From CAIJMI01 sp964448085 (GTDB taxonomy: Bacteria > Patescibacteriota > Microgenomatia > UBA10105 > UBA927): a DNA stretch of 51,566 bases. The position numbers and the translations under genes were made by a program. Position 1 is the stretch's first letter; each line of letters starts with the position of its first letter. The stretch spans positions 1 to 51,566 of the forward strand of contig CAYUUX010000004.1 in the NCBI GenBank assembly GCA_964448085.1, in the 5' to 3' direction. The notes below the pieces were generated by a model, which did no database searches, had not been told where the DNA came from, and saw only the letters and a list, made by a program, of their open reading frames with translations. This document shows, piece by piece, positions 1 through 7,799 of the stretch.

Positions 1-46
1 GAGAATGTTCTTTTTGTGGAGAAATAAACCCCCCAGAGGGAGCTTA

Positions 47-268
47 ATGGCTAAAGGAATCAGCCCCCTCCTTATAGGGGAGTACGCAGATGATTTGAAT
101 GCAAGTACCGTGGTAATAGTAGACACTACGGGCCCGGTCGCATGTCATAAGTGTAAAAGGGTAATAGGGGATACTTCAATGGCCCAGAAATATCATGGCC
201 GCTGGTATCACAAAAGCTGTCTAAGTGACAAGATTCTGAGAGGTGGGAAAAATGGCAAAAAACGGTGA
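47..268 (+). CDS. Small zinc-finger (LIM-like) protein, 73 aa
   Basis: The ATG at 47 is preceded by a GGGAG-type ribosome site, so I prefer it to an upstream in-frame ATG at 5. The protein has one treble-clef-like pattern, CHKC, then YHGRWYHKSC about 15 residues later, resembling half of a LIM zinc finger, and ends in a very basic tail (GGKNGKKR). It overlaps the next gene by 17 nt, which suggests translational coupling. The function is unknown; a nucleic-acid or protein adaptor role is possible. Confidence 0.6.
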   Translation: MAKGISPLLIGEYADDLNASTVVIVDTTGPVACHKCKRVIGDTSMAQKYHGRWYHKSCLSDKILRGGKNGKKR

Positions 269-617
269 TGATGTAACCTGGAATCCTGCAACAATTGGGG
301 ACAACTTGGAAGTGTTGCCCCCGGTGCTTTGCACCACAGGGGTCGAAGAGTTGTTAAACAAACTCCCCGATGATATCAAAGAGCACATGATGGTTTCCGA
401 TATTCAGGGATACCTCCCATTGGATGGTTGCCCTGGAGAATACATATTCTGTGTTAAACAGATGAATCTGGCCCTACCTGCCCTTTTTGAACATTACAAA
501 ATAGCCTGGAAATTAGACTATGATACGGAAATGGATTGGATAATCCTCTATATCACGGTCGAAGAGATGGAGGAACCCGTAAATGATGGCACAGACACTA
601 TACCTAACAAAACATAG
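252..617 (+). CDS. Hypothetical protein, 121 aa
   Basis: The start is set by GAGGTGG at 239-246, six bases before the ATG at 252; an in-frame GTG at 243 lies inside that site and is unlikely. The protein is acidic and soluble, with no motif or membrane segment I recognise. It is the second gene of the short plus-strand operon, and its end overlaps the next small gene by 35 nt. Confidence 0.65.
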   Translation: MAKNGDDVTWNPATIGDNLEVLPPVLCTTGVEELLNKLPDDIKEHMMVSDIQGYLPLDGCPGEYIFCVKQMNLALPALFEHYKIAWKLDYDTEMDWIILYITVEEMEEPVNDGTDTIPNKT

Positions 618-762
618 CAAAATAGTAGTCACTGGGGCCACTTATGCCCTATACTGGAAAGTAAGAGGAATCTGGCAACTTAGACGTAGGGGTCACTATG
701 TCAGGAACATGGGGTGCACCAGCCAAACGGTCGGCTTAGGAACCCCAAAAGAACTATGCTGA
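583..762 (+). CDS. Small basic protein, 58-59 aa
   Basis: Too short for routine calling. Tandem ATGs at 583 and 586 follow GGAGGA at 569-574 at normal spacing, and the frame stays open to a TGA at 760-762, filling an otherwise empty gap exactly. The product is basic, with an RRRGHYVRNMG stretch in the middle, and has no recognisable domain. The spacing of its neighbours (next gene starts 11 nt later with its own ribosome site) supports it as real. Confidence 0.55.
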   Translation: MMAQTLYLTKHSKIVVTGATYALYWKVRGIWQLRRRGHYVRNMGCTSQTVGLGTPKELC

Positions 763-772
763 AGGTGGAAAA

Positions 773-958
773 ATGGAATCACGCCTAAAATTCCGAGTAG
801 AAAAACAAAAAGACAGTGATAGTACACTTAAAGAAGTAGCCATAACTGCAATGGAAAACGCCATGGTTACAATTGAAGGGGACAAAGAAGTTGTGGACTC
901 CGTTTATTTTGGGATTAAGAAATTCTTAGAGATTCGGAGAGACTTAAAAGTAAGGTGA
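773..958 (+). CDS. Hypothetical protein, 61 aa
   Basis: The start has a good AAGGTGG site at 762-768. It encodes a short, mixed-charge, probably alpha/beta protein without cysteines or membrane segments. Its stop overlaps the ribosome site of the next gene. Function unknown. Confidence 0.65.
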   Translation: MESRLKFRVEKQKDSDSTLKEVAITAMENAMVTIEGDKEVVDSVYFGIKKFLEIRRDLKVR

Positions 959-969
959 GGTGGAAATTC

Positions 970-1446
970 ATGAATCCGATACGTAAATGGCGAATAAACA
1001 GACGTATAAAAAAAGCCGATGAACGGAAAAACAAGCTAAATGGGATGGGAATCCACGAATTAGTTGATTACTGCAATGACATGGAAGATACAAAGTATTT
1101 CTCCGCTGCAATGGGAGATTTAGTTAGCTCCATGATGGTTGCCTACAATCTATCCCTGGAAGACACTTTCGATAGAATAGTCTCAGAATTTTCTATATAC
1201 AGTGGTTCAACAGCCCTATGGCTTTGGACTGACGCTCCGCTAATTCTCAAGAATTATATGGACTATCGGACTTTAACCCTGGGAGTTGAAAGTGAGGCCG
1301 TGTTTAGTCAGATGAACTTCAGGGGTCGAAGCATTGTAATGAGATTTAAGGAACAACTGGAAAACAGCCAACCCTGTTGCAACGATAGTTGTAAGGTGGA
1401 AGAGGGTGAACAAGATGGGCAAAATAAGGGGCAGGTCGGAACTTGA
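970..1446 (+). CDS. Hypothetical protein, 158 aa
   Basis: The start at ATG 970 is chosen because GAGGTGG (957-963) lies six bases upstream; the in-frame GTG at 955 is too early. The N-terminus is strongly basic (RKWRINRRIKKADERKNK), followed by a mostly helical body, and the C-terminus holds a CCNDSC cluster. It belongs to the plus-strand operon and overlaps the following gene. I do not recognise the family. Confidence 0.65.
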   Translation: MNPIRKWRINRRIKKADERKNKLNGMGIHELVDYCNDMEDTKYFSAAMGDLVSSMMVAYNLSLEDTFDRIVSEFSIYSGSTALWLWTDAPLILKNYMDYRTLTLGVESEAVFSQMNFRGRSIVMRFKEQLENSQPCCNDSCKVEEGEQDGQNKGQVGT

Positions 1447-1663
1447 AAGCTTTTTAGTGAACGATTACTTTCAGGAGCATGAAGACGCTTATGTTGATGA
1501 CATTCTCAACTATATCCGTAAGCATGAACTATCTTCAGAAAGTTTCCCAATACAGAAAATGACCGCTGTGGGCATAATACTAAAAACCCGCAAATTTGAA
1601 CGATGGCGGCCCAAAGGCAGCCGGAACATGAAATACCGGTTAAAAACAGAATACAAAAACTAA
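1415..1663 (+). CDS. Probable winged-helix protein, 82 aa
   Basis: Last gene of the plus-strand operon. The ATG at 1415 follows GAGGGTGA; a GTG at 1406 also has a usable AGGTGG site, so the start is uncertain by three codons. The pattern of a short helix (DDILNYIRKHEL), a second helix (PIQKMTAVGIILKTR) and a basic beta-hairpin-like end (FERWRPKGSRNMKYRLK) fits a small winged helix, probably DNA-binding. A comparable module ends the gene at 46698-47018. Confidence 0.55.
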   Translation: MGKIRGRSELESFLVNDYFQEHEDAYVDDILNYIRKHELSSESFPIQKMTAVGIILKTRKFERWRPKGSRNMKYRLKTEYKN

Positions 1664-1960
1664 TTACTTCTTTTTTTCTTTTTTTAAGGCAGAACGGGAG
1701 GACACTTCCGGGAAACCGACCTGGCAAAGTCTTAAAAGCAATTCACTAATCACTTGATTATTTCTTTGACCTGGAATGATGTGATACGTTTTTGGAAGTC
1801 TTGCTGAATCCTCCCTCTCTACCAATGGTGATTATGTCCCGAAGAAATAACCTCGCGACCAGTGAAAGAGATGTCGGGGTGAACATTGTGGCAGGATTCA
1901 CCCCAACGGAACCACGCCTCACCCCTATATTGATTTAAGACCTATATAATGATTTGTCCA
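1664..1960. other. Convergent intergenic region with a hairpin
   Basis: About 300 nt between the plus-strand operon and the last minus-strand gene. Besides the T-tract it contains a perfect 8-bp inverted repeat, GGGGTGAA at 1876-1883 and TTCACCCC at 1897-1904 with a 13-nt loop, suitable as a bidirectional terminator or transcript-end structure for the long minus-strand unit. I see no convincing gene; a 42-codon minus-strand frame (1758-1886) has no well-placed ribosome site. Confidence 0.45.
1666..1685 (+). terminator. Oligo-T terminator of the plus-strand operon
   Basis: Directly after the stop at 1663 comes an almost unbroken T-tract (CTTCTTTTTTTCTTTTTTT). T-tracts without a strong hairpin are the usual archaeal termination signal, and the position at the end of the operon fits. 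Confidence 0.5.
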
Positions 1961-2062
1961 TCAACGGGCCTTTTTCTTCATTTTTTTCATGGCTTCTTTA
2001 ACTGGTTTATCAAAATTCTTGATCCGGTTTTTGGTATCGTCTATGATGTTGGATTTAGCCAT
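1961..2062 (-). CDS. Basic micro-protein, 33 aa
   Basis: Starts five bases after the preceding gene's stop with an excellent AGGAGG site. The product begins MAKSNIID and ends in KEAMKKMKKKAR, so it is strongly basic and probably helical. It is one of several micro-proteins of 26-52 residues that sit between effector genes in this block. Likely roles are nucleic-acid binding, chaperoning or packaging; none can be assigned. Confidence 0.6.
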   Translation of the reverse strand: MAKSNIIDDTKNRIKNFDKPVKEAMKKMKKKAR

Positions 2063-2066
2063 CTCA

Positions 2067-2984
2067 TTATCCTCCTAATAGTTTTTCAAGCCTCTCACGT
2101 TCTTCATCATCAATGGGGGTTAGTAAGTGGTCTTTTTGCCATTTTTTTCTGCTTTCGGGATTCATTACTACTCTACGCAATCCGACCCCGTATTTCTTAG
2201 CAACTTTATTGGCCTCCCCATGGGCCGCTTCATCAAGCAGGTAGGAATATGCCTCTACTGTTTTCTTTTCCCCCATATTTTCCCGGCCAGCCTTCCAGTA
2301 GGATAAGCTGTTCTTTGCACGGGTAGGGGAGGATAAACATGCTTTATCCCAGTCTTTGCGGAGTTCGTACATGTAATCTTTGTAATTCCCGACCATGACG
2401 TTATCTTTTCCATATTTCTCCCGGCAATACTGGTCTCGCTCATTTTCTAATCGGATGAACTTCATGCTCCCGGCATTATCAGCTTGCCAGTTATATGCGT
2501 TAATATTGCCGTTTTCATCCCTGAATTTCTTCTCTAACGGCATTAATTCCTTGTTTATCCGAACCAGTTCCTGGTCAGGAGTATATTCATAATACATGGG
2601 CGACCCTTGGCGGGTAGTGGCTACAACTCCCTTATCCAGGCCAGTTATAGTGGCTGATACTACGTCCTGGCCCGATGGAACTGCCAGCCCGTAGGAATGG
2701 GTTCCATCCGGCTCTATTTTCACGCCAGGGTGGTTGTGGCAACTTATTATCCCTCCTTCCGCTGCTAAATCAAAGATTTTTCTTCTTTCGTCCTTGTCAA
2801 TTGACACGTGCTCCGTATCTCCTCCAACTTCCATTAAGAGATTTCCATCTGCGGAGTAGAGGGTCATTACTTCATGGTCTAACGACCCGTATTTAACAGT
2901 TGCCTCCCGGATTACATTGTCCATAGTGGCGGGTTTAAATTTCCGGGTGCGGGGGGTGCTTGATGACTTGCTTGCGTATCCCAT
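2067..2984 (-). CDS. Tagged JAB/JAMM metalloprotease effector, 305 aa
   Basis: Begins MGYASKSSS, the tag shared by sixteen proteins here. The middle carries a JAMM zinc motif: HNHPG, then SGQD about 20 residues later (HxHx(n)SxxD). JAB proteases cleave isopeptide or peptide bonds next to ubiquitin-like proteins, which in archaea include SAMP/Urm-like modifiers; JAB domains are also common in phage polyvalent proteins. The C-terminal third contains KYGVGLRRVVMNPESRKKW, which recurs in altered form in the JAB protein at 9705-10580. Catalytic residues look intact. The substrate is unknown. Confidence 0.75.
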   Translation of the reverse strand: MGYASKSSSTPRTRKFKPATMDNVIREATVKYGSLDHEVMTLYSADGNLLMEVGGDTEHVSIDKDERRKIFDLAAEGGIISCHNHPGVKIEPDGTHSYGLAVPSGQDVVSATITGLDKGVVATTRQGSPMYYEYTPDQELVRINKELMPLEKKFRDENGNINAYNWQADNAGSMKFIRLENERDQYCREKYGKDNVMVGNYKDYMYELRKDWDKACLSSPTRAKNSLSYWKAGRENMGEKKTVEAYSYLLDEAAHGEANKVAKKYGVGLRRVVMNPESRKKWQKDHLLTPIDDEERERLEKLLGG

Positions 2985-3065
2985 TTATTTGTCTCCGTTC
3001 TTTTTTTTCTTTTTCCGGGGTAATGGGGGCACCTTTGGGGGTTCTGGTGGTTTTGGTTCTGGCAT
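2985..3065 (-). CDS. Pro/Lys-rich micro-protein, 26 aa
   Basis: Preceded by a perfect GGAGGTGA ribosome site and ending directly before the next tagged gene. The first half is proline-rich (PEPKPPEPPKVPPLP) and the second half is lysine-rich (RKKKKKNGDK). The strong translation signal makes this very short gene credible. It could act as a linker, adaptor or DNA-neutralising peptide. Confidence 0.55.
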   Translation of the reverse strand: MPEPKPPEPPKVPPLPRKKKKKNGDK

Positions 3066-3127
3066 GGTTCTTTCACCTCCTTTTTTTCCTTTTTACTTTT
3101 TTCATGTGTTTAACTTTAGATATGAAT

Positions 3128-3403
3128 CTACTCCCAGTCCCAGATTTCTTCTTTGATTGTGCCATCCCTGTTCACCATCCCTTTTTCAGTCCACAAATAT
3201 CGTTTATGTATAACTGGTTCATCATCGAACTTATTCAACTGATAACTCCAAATCTCTGACACTGCCTTATCCTGGTAATTTTCCTTTTCCATTCTTTCAT
3301 TTAGGCGTTGTTGGGCTTTTATAGCGTGCCTTAAATGAGTATAGGCCCCTATGACCACATCCCATTCATGCCTAACTATTTCCATTAATAAGTATACTTT
3401 CAT
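3128..3403 (-). CDS. Small protein resembling the DUF7336-type fold, 91 aa
   Basis: Start supported by a GGTGG site. The opening pattern (VYLLMEIVRHEWDVVIGAYTHLRHAIKA) resembles small phage and archaeal proteins in which a beta strand is followed by 'iGvYs..e.A' and a helix. It lacks the MGYASKS tag although it lies among tagged genes. The family match is from memory of the pattern and is weak; function unknown. Confidence 0.6.
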   Translation of the reverse strand: MKVYLLMEIVRHEWDVVIGAYTHLRHAIKAQQRLNERMEKENYQDKAVSEIWSYQLNKFDDEPVIHKRYLWTEKGMVNRDGTIKEEIWDWE

Positions 3404-3413
3404 CTTTCCACCA

Positions 3414-4208
3414 TCAATATTTTTCTATTAATTCTTTTTCAGGAATGCCCTTATACCAGGGGTGATTTAGGTCTTTCCTGAAGATTATGGTTCCCCTGTC
3501 GGTGTTTATGTATCCCCTTGGTTCTGGGGTTTCTCCTTTATATTGGAACGTTATAACTTTGGAATCGTGGTCTACGCCTACCACTTCCAGGTCGCTGCCT
3601 CTGGGAAGGAGAAGTTCTTTCTCACTAAGTAACTGCCCCACTTTCTCAGATTCAACATTCCTGAACTTAGAGGGGCTTGTGGCTAAAACCGGGGCAATTG
3701 CAGGGGTGCCTTTAGGAGCATAAATTACCATCAAGTAACCCCCATCTGTATGCTTTTTTATATGCTTCTTTGCGGTGCCCTCTGCCAGGGTGGTCGATAA
3801 GAATCCAGGGTCATGCCACGTGCTGCCAACTTCCAACTCCTGTATATCTTCTTTACCGATACCTCTGTATAAAACCAGGTCATCCTTCAACTTAGAACTA
3901 TGAATCTCTTCATCCAACTTCAAAATATTCCCCTCTTCATCCATGGCCCTTTGTAGGGGTTCATCGAACTCCTTACCCCTCAATTTCGCATTCCAATAAT
4001 CATAACCAAAGCCCATGTAAATCGAAGCCACTAAATCCCGGTCGCCATAACCGGCCTTAATATAATCATCACGATAACTATCCAACAAATAAGCCTCCAT
4101 CTCCCTGCTATCTATGAACTCCCGGTAATCCTTCCCCCGGAACTCCACAAACTCCCTTGGAGCCCTCGGTCGCATTTCCTTACTAACTGATTTACTGGCG
4201 TATCCCAT
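3414..4208 (-). CDS. Tagged ADP-ribosyltransferase effector, 264 aa
   Basis: Begins MGYASKSVS. The body fits the R-S-E class of mono-ADP-ribosyltransferases (C3/VIP2-like): an arginine strand LVLYRGIG, a GFLSTTL strand supplying the STT motif, and a SEKELLLPRG segment supplying the ExE catalytic pair. These enzymes move ADP-ribose from NAD+ to a protein target. The N-terminal part is helical, as in toxin-type ARTs. It is flanked by another ART and a micro-protein gene. All catalytic elements are visible; the target is unknown. Confidence 0.8.
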   Translation of the reverse strand: MGYASKSVSKEMRPRAPREFVEFRGKDYREFIDSREMEAYLLDSYRDDYIKAGYGDRDLVASIYMGFGYDYWNAKLRGKEFDEPLQRAMDEEGNILKLDEEIHSSKLKDDLVLYRGIGKEDIQELEVGSTWHDPGFLSTTLAEGTAKKHIKKHTDGGYLMVIYAPKGTPAIAPVLATSPSKFRNVESEKVGQLLSEKELLLPRGSDLEVVGVDHDSKVITFQYKGETPEPRGYINTDRGTIIFRKDLNHPWYKGIPEKELIEKY

Positions 4209-4213
4209 GGGGG

Positions 4214-4300
4214 TTACTTCCTTGGTTTTTTCTTTTTTGCTTTTTTCACGAATTTAACGCCTTTTTTGGTTCCGTAGAATTTATCACTGGTTTTTTTCAT
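4214..4300 (-). CDS. Lys-rich micro-protein, 28 aa
   Basis: Begins MKKTSDKFYG and ends in KKAKKKKPRK; about half of the residues are Lys or Arg. It lies tightly between two tagged ART genes (4 nt from the upstream stop). The ribosome site is only a G-run (AGGGGG) at loose spacing, so it is somewhat less certain than its counterparts, though its size, composition and placement match the other micro-proteins. Confidence 0.45.
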   Translation of the reverse strand: MKKTSDKFYGTKKGVKFVKKAKKKKPRK

Positions 4301-4304
4301 TTAT

Positions 4305-4997
4305 TTAACCCCCTATGTATGTTAATTCTACTCTGTTGCCATTTCGACCCTTTACTGAGTCTACTCTATATTTCGCTCCACGTGATAGTAATATCTCGGA
4401 TTCTCTTTGAACGTCAAATGAGGCCATTTGTCTGAATGGGGTGTAATTGTCTAAGGCGGGTTCTACTGCTATGGCGTTAGCTTCTCCTGGGACGTTTATG
4501 GTTGCCAGAGCTCCTTTTTTCTCTTTTGCGAATTTATGGGCGACCTCTTTATCTGTGCTGGTGGATGTTAATGCTGGTAGGGTTATTATGTCCCCTGGTT
4601 TTGCGTCTTTTAATGCGTCTTTGTCAAATCCACGGTATAATATCATGTCTCGGCCCAATTTCTTGTTTTTGAATAGGTTATCCAATGTTTTTATCTGGTA
4701 GTCCATGAGTTCTTGATAGGTGGATTCTTCTTCTCCTTTTAGATTAGTCCAAACGACCATAGGTTTCGGGCTGCCCTCCATGACTTTCACCTCCGCCTCT
4801 CCGTTGAGGTAGGCGTTCATTAAGGAGTATCCGGTGGTTTTATATCCCATTAAGGCGTTTTGTTCATCCCATGTTAAATCATAGGTTCCGGCCATTTCTT
4901 CCATCACTTGCTCCCTGGTATAATTCCGATATTGTGGAATCCTGGGAGTTGCTTCTTTTTTCCCTTTTGCAGCCGTGGCTTTGCTGGCATAACCCAT
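4305..4997 (-). CDS. Tagged ADP-ribosyltransferase effector, 230 aa
   Basis: Begins MGYASKATA, a slightly degenerate tag. It shows the three R-S-E ART elements: MILYRGF, LTSTSTDKE and RESEILLSRG (catalytic ExE). The spacing is typical of C3/VIP2-type toxins and of ARTs in MuF and polyvalent phage proteins. The start codon shares one base with the preceding stop (TAATG), so translation is coupled to the upstream JAB gene. Sequence outside the motifs differs strongly from the ART at 3414-4208, suggesting different targets. Confidence 0.8.
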   Translation of the reverse strand: MGYASKATAAKGKKEATPRIPQYRNYTREQVMEEMAGTYDLTWDEQNALMGYKTTGYSLMNAYLNGEAEVKVMEGSPKPMVVWTNLKGEEESTYQELMDYQIKTLDNLFKNKKLGRDMILYRGFDKDALKDAKPGDIITLPALTSTSTDKEVAHKFAKEKKGALATINVPGEANAIAVEPALDNYTPFRQMASFDVQRESEILLSRGAKYRVDSVKGRNGNRVELTYIGG

Positions 4998-6259
4998 TAC
5001 ATCAACTCCTTCTCTAATTGCTTCCTAATTATTTCCCCTTTAGCATTGGTCGTTTTTGCTTTTTCCTGGAGTTCCAACTTGCGTTTGTTATCTTCCGGCT
5101 TAGGAGTATACATTTGCTCCTGTTGGAAATCCCGCATACTGAATTTATCAGTAGGATATCTGACATATTTCACGTGATACTGTTCCGCAACCTTTTTATC
5201 ATTCTGGTAAAGCCTATCCCAATACCAATCTTCACTTTTACGGCCCCAAATCTTCCTTTTTGCCTTTTTAACATCATCCTGGAGTTTCAACTGTTCCGTG
5301 GCGGGCATGTCTTCCAGGTGATGGAATGATATATTATTCGTTTGGGGGTCGTAGCTGGCTTTCCCCTCAAATAATGGGTTAAATTGCTTAGCAAGATGTT
5401 CCTGATATTCCATATCAGTTTTCCGGTGAGATTCCCGTATTTCATCCATCAACATGCCCTGCCTATATGGCTGGTAATCCTTATCCTTATACATGTAATA
5501 GGCGTATTTATCCCCCACTGCCACGGTACCGTGTATATTATCGGTTTGGTTGCTGGTAGTAACCGCACTGAAGTCCTTAACAGATAATGGGCTGTCATTG
5601 GGGTGGTTGTGGACAAGAACCGGTAACATCTTGGGGTTTGCCTCTAAATCATCAAGGGCCGTGGGGCTCCAACTTACCTTTTTATTGTTCCCTTTCACAT
5701 AGGTCATTACGTTTCCATCCCGGTCGAATAGGGCTCCATATTCATCCCCCCGCCTACCCACTTTCCGTTTAGCCTTAACATAATCATCTAAGGTATAAAC
5801 CCCCTCTGAATGAGGGTCAGGGGCTCCGCTTAATGATTTAACTTCATATACTGGTTTGCCGTCTACCATCTCGAATAGGTGGGTTTTTTGCTGTTGCCTC
5901 ATGCTGTTGTCAATGAAACTGGATAACTCTATTTTCTTAGGGTTGGTATACCAGTCTTCCATATACAACTCCCGAACCGTGTCCCCCTCTTTATTCCGTT
6001 GGAGCACAAAAAGGTTTAATTCATCTATTTGTTTGTCATCGGTTCCAGTTAATGATTCAGGGTTCCATCCTGTGTTTTCTCCCCCTATAACTACGTCCCA
6101 GATTCCCCTGGGGGTTTTGCGTACTCCGACCCTTAGTTGTGGATTTTCTTTTTCTCTCTCTAAAAACGCCTGTATATATGGGTTGTCTGCATACTTTACA
6201 GCTATTTCGTTAGAGTTTATACTGCGGGGGGTGCTTGATGACTTGCTTGCATATCCCAT
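4997..6259 (-). CDS. Tagged JAB/JAMM metalloprotease effector, 420 aa
   Basis: The start is taken at the MGYASKSSS methionine, with GGTGAG upstream; a longer reading frame to 6343 overlaps a separate small gene. The protein contains a canonical JAMM motif, HNHPNDSPLSVKD (HxHPx7SxxD), in its middle, after a strand stretch YGALFDRDGNVMTYVKG typical of JAB proteins. The N-terminal 190 residues are a distinct, unrecognised region. The C-terminus holds VAEQYHVKYVRYP, related to the tails of the other JAB proteins here. Confidence 0.78.
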   Translation of the reverse strand: MGYASKSSSTPRSINSNEIAVKYADNPYIQAFLEREKENPQLRVGVRKTPRGIWDVVIGGENTGWNPESLTGTDDKQIDELNLFVLQRNKEGDTVRELYMEDWYTNPKKIELSSFIDNSMRQQQKTHLFEMVDGKPVYEVKSLSGAPDPHSEGVYTLDDYVKAKRKVGRRGDEYGALFDRDGNVMTYVKGNNKKVSWSPTALDDLEANPKMLPVLVHNHPNDSPLSVKDFSAVTTSNQTDNIHGTVAVGDKYAYYMYKDKDYQPYRQGMLMDEIRESHRKTDMEYQEHLAKQFNPLFEGKASYDPQTNNISFHHLEDMPATEQLKLQDDVKKAKRKIWGRKSEDWYWDRLYQNDKKVAEQYHVKYVRYPTDKFSMRDFQQEQMYTPKPEDNKRKLELQEKAKTTNAKGEIIRKQLEKELM

Positions 6260-6263
6260 TTTC

Positions 6264-6434
6264 TCACCATGTGCTCCTTCGGTAGTAATGTATCCCATCG
6301 TATAACAGCATGATTCCGACCCCGGTGCTGAGGCCCGGTACAAATCCTTTAATACCCATCACCTCGGAATATGCTGCTAATACCAAAAGGAAGATTCCTA
6401 AAAAGATACACCTCTTGGAATCCCTTATACTCAT
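6264..6434 (-). CDS. Two-helix membrane protein, 56 aa
   Basis: The start overlaps the preceding stop as ATGA. Two hydrophobic segments are visible: roughly residues 10-24 (IFLGIFLLVLAAYS) and 30-46 (FVPGLSTGVGIMLLYDG), ending in a short YYRRSTW tail. It may be a small holin-like or virion membrane protein. It also ends just before the ATG of the next tagged gene, which confirms the late start chosen there. Confidence 0.55.
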   Translation of the reverse strand: MSIRDSKRCIFLGIFLLVLAAYSEVMGIKGFVPGLSTGVGIMLLYDGIHYYRRSTW

Positions 6435-7519
6435 TCAATTACCCAGTCAAATGTTGCCGTTGTTGCTCCGGGGTCAGTAGGGACGTTTATCTTGAATGTC
6501 GTAGCTGTGATATCTGATAGGAACCATGACACTGCTTTAACGTTCGTGGGGATGATTCGTATCTGGTCGATTGTGGGGATTATTGGATATCCATGAGTTA
6601 CAACTACCTCGGTAGCAGTATCCGGAACAACCGCCTGGCCTGTTTTCTTTAGTACAGTGTCAATCTCTAACTCCACATTCACTGTTCCATCAATTAAATC
6701 AGTTATATTTTCTAAATAACGATACCCATGGAACCCTACTCTTGGATTATTTGCCCCTCCTGGTAAAACTCCCGTGGCAAAGTTTCCGAGGTAGGAATCA
6801 TAAAAGTGCATGCTGGTACTTGCCCCTAATAACTTAGCAAATACTCCATTTGTGGCTGAATCTGAACTAATGGAAGAATCACTAACCCACAAAGCGAAAT
6901 TGTTCCCAGTTGTTTCTTGCATTATCACGTAAGAATCTGCTTTTGCGGGGCCCCACCATCCTCCATCTGATAATTGCATTCCCCAATGATGTTTATTTAG
7001 GTGGAATAATCCCACTAATTTCTCCGGAACGACCCAATTTACCCAAGAAGTGGCATAAACCCATACGTTTTGGAATCCTAAATTCCCATTATTGGATAAA
7101 AAATCAAACATATACCAATCTTCTTCCGGGAACACGTCACTATCTTCCTCTCCCTCCTGTAAATCCATTGGGCAAATATTGGAATAACCTAACTCTTGCC
7201 CTACAAAAACCACTTTCCCATCTGCCTCTATTGGGCCATTTATTTTGTATGTGCCCTCAGCAAGATATATGAATGTTGTGCCGGAGTTAGCTTTAACATC
7301 CTGGATTACTTGATTCAAAACGGTTTGGTCGCTGCTGCCTGTGCAAACATAGGACGCTATGTCTTTAAGGTTTTGGGGGCTGTCTGCGGCCGCAACCATA
7401 TACGGATATTTAAATGGCATTGAATCTGCTTCCCATGCCTCCACCATTGCTAATAGGGCCGCACTTTCTCTTTTTAATTCATCGGCTGTTCTTTTTCCGG
7501 GGTTTTTCCATTTATACAT
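6431..7519 (-). CDS. Beta-helix (pectate-lyase-like) fibre or spike protein, 362 aa
   Basis: Start supported by AGGTGAG. After a helical N-terminus, the pattern TVLNQVIQDVKANSGTTFIY, LAEGTYKINGPI is the hallmark opening of pectate-lyase-like right-handed beta-helices in phage tail spikes, where each entity gets its own data-like rung. The remainder is beta-rich, with aromatic residues typical of receptor- or glycan-binding structural proteins. There is no MGYASKS tag. I infer a virion surface fibre; an enzyme acting on host glycans is possible. Confidence 0.65.
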   Translation of the reverse strand: MYKWKNPGKRTADELKRESAALLAMVEAWEADSMPFKYPYMVAAADSPQNLKDIASYVCTGSSDQTVLNQVIQDVKANSGTTFIYLAEGTYKINGPIEADGKVVFVGQELGYSNICPMDLQEGEEDSDVFPEEDWYMFDFLSNNGNLGFQNVWVYATSWVNWVVPEKLVGLFHLNKHHWGMQLSDGGWWGPAKADSYVIMQETTGNNFALWVSDSSISSDSATNGVFAKLLGASTSMHFYDSYLGNFATGVLPGGANNPRVGFHGYRYLENITDLIDGTVNVELEIDTVLKKTGQAVVPDTATEVVVTHGYPIIPTIDQIRIIPTNVKAVSWFLSDITATTFKINVPTDPGATTATFDWVIE

Positions 7520-7535
7520 GTTTTCTCACCTTTTT

Positions 7536-7799
7536 TTAAATAAATGTTTTATATACTGCCAGTAGGAGGCTTATCACCGTCACGACCGTTAGGAGATAGG
7601 CTCTTCTCTTGGAAAAAAGCCATTGGGATTCTTTTTCAAATTCATCCTCCATTTCATCTTCAACGCATTCAGTAGTTTCCAATTTAGTTAATCTTATCTT
7701 AATATCGGTTATTTCGTCATCATGTTCTCTTACGTCTTTAACCAATATATCTAAATCTTCGCAAACTGATTTTTCCGGCCTCAAATAATTCACTTCCAT
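7536..7799 (-). CDS. Coiled-coil protein with C-terminal membrane anchor, 87 aa
   Basis: Residues 15-60 form a charged heptad-like coiled coil, and the last 20 residues (AYLLTVVTVISLLLAVYKTF) are one transmembrane helix. The layout matches haemolysin XhlA-like phage proteins that assist host lysis; it is also seen in the gene at 23269-23664. It overlaps the end of the upstream tagged gene, so translation is probably coupled. Confidence 0.6.
   Translation of the reverse strand: MEVNYLRPEKSVCEDLDILVKDVREHDDEITDIKIRLTKLETTECVEDEMEDEFEKESQWLFSKRRAYLLTVVTVISLLLAVYKTFI

Noticed and set aside
1758..1886. A 42-codon minus-strand frame in the convergent gap.
   Set aside because: Its nearest ribosome-like site is too far upstream, and the start lies in the loop of the GGGGTGAA hairpin.
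3073..3105. A 10-residue polybasic frame (MKKVKRKKRR) between 2985-3065 and 3128-3403.
   Set aside because: It is made of the G/A-rich ribosome-site region of the next gene and has no ribosome site of its own.
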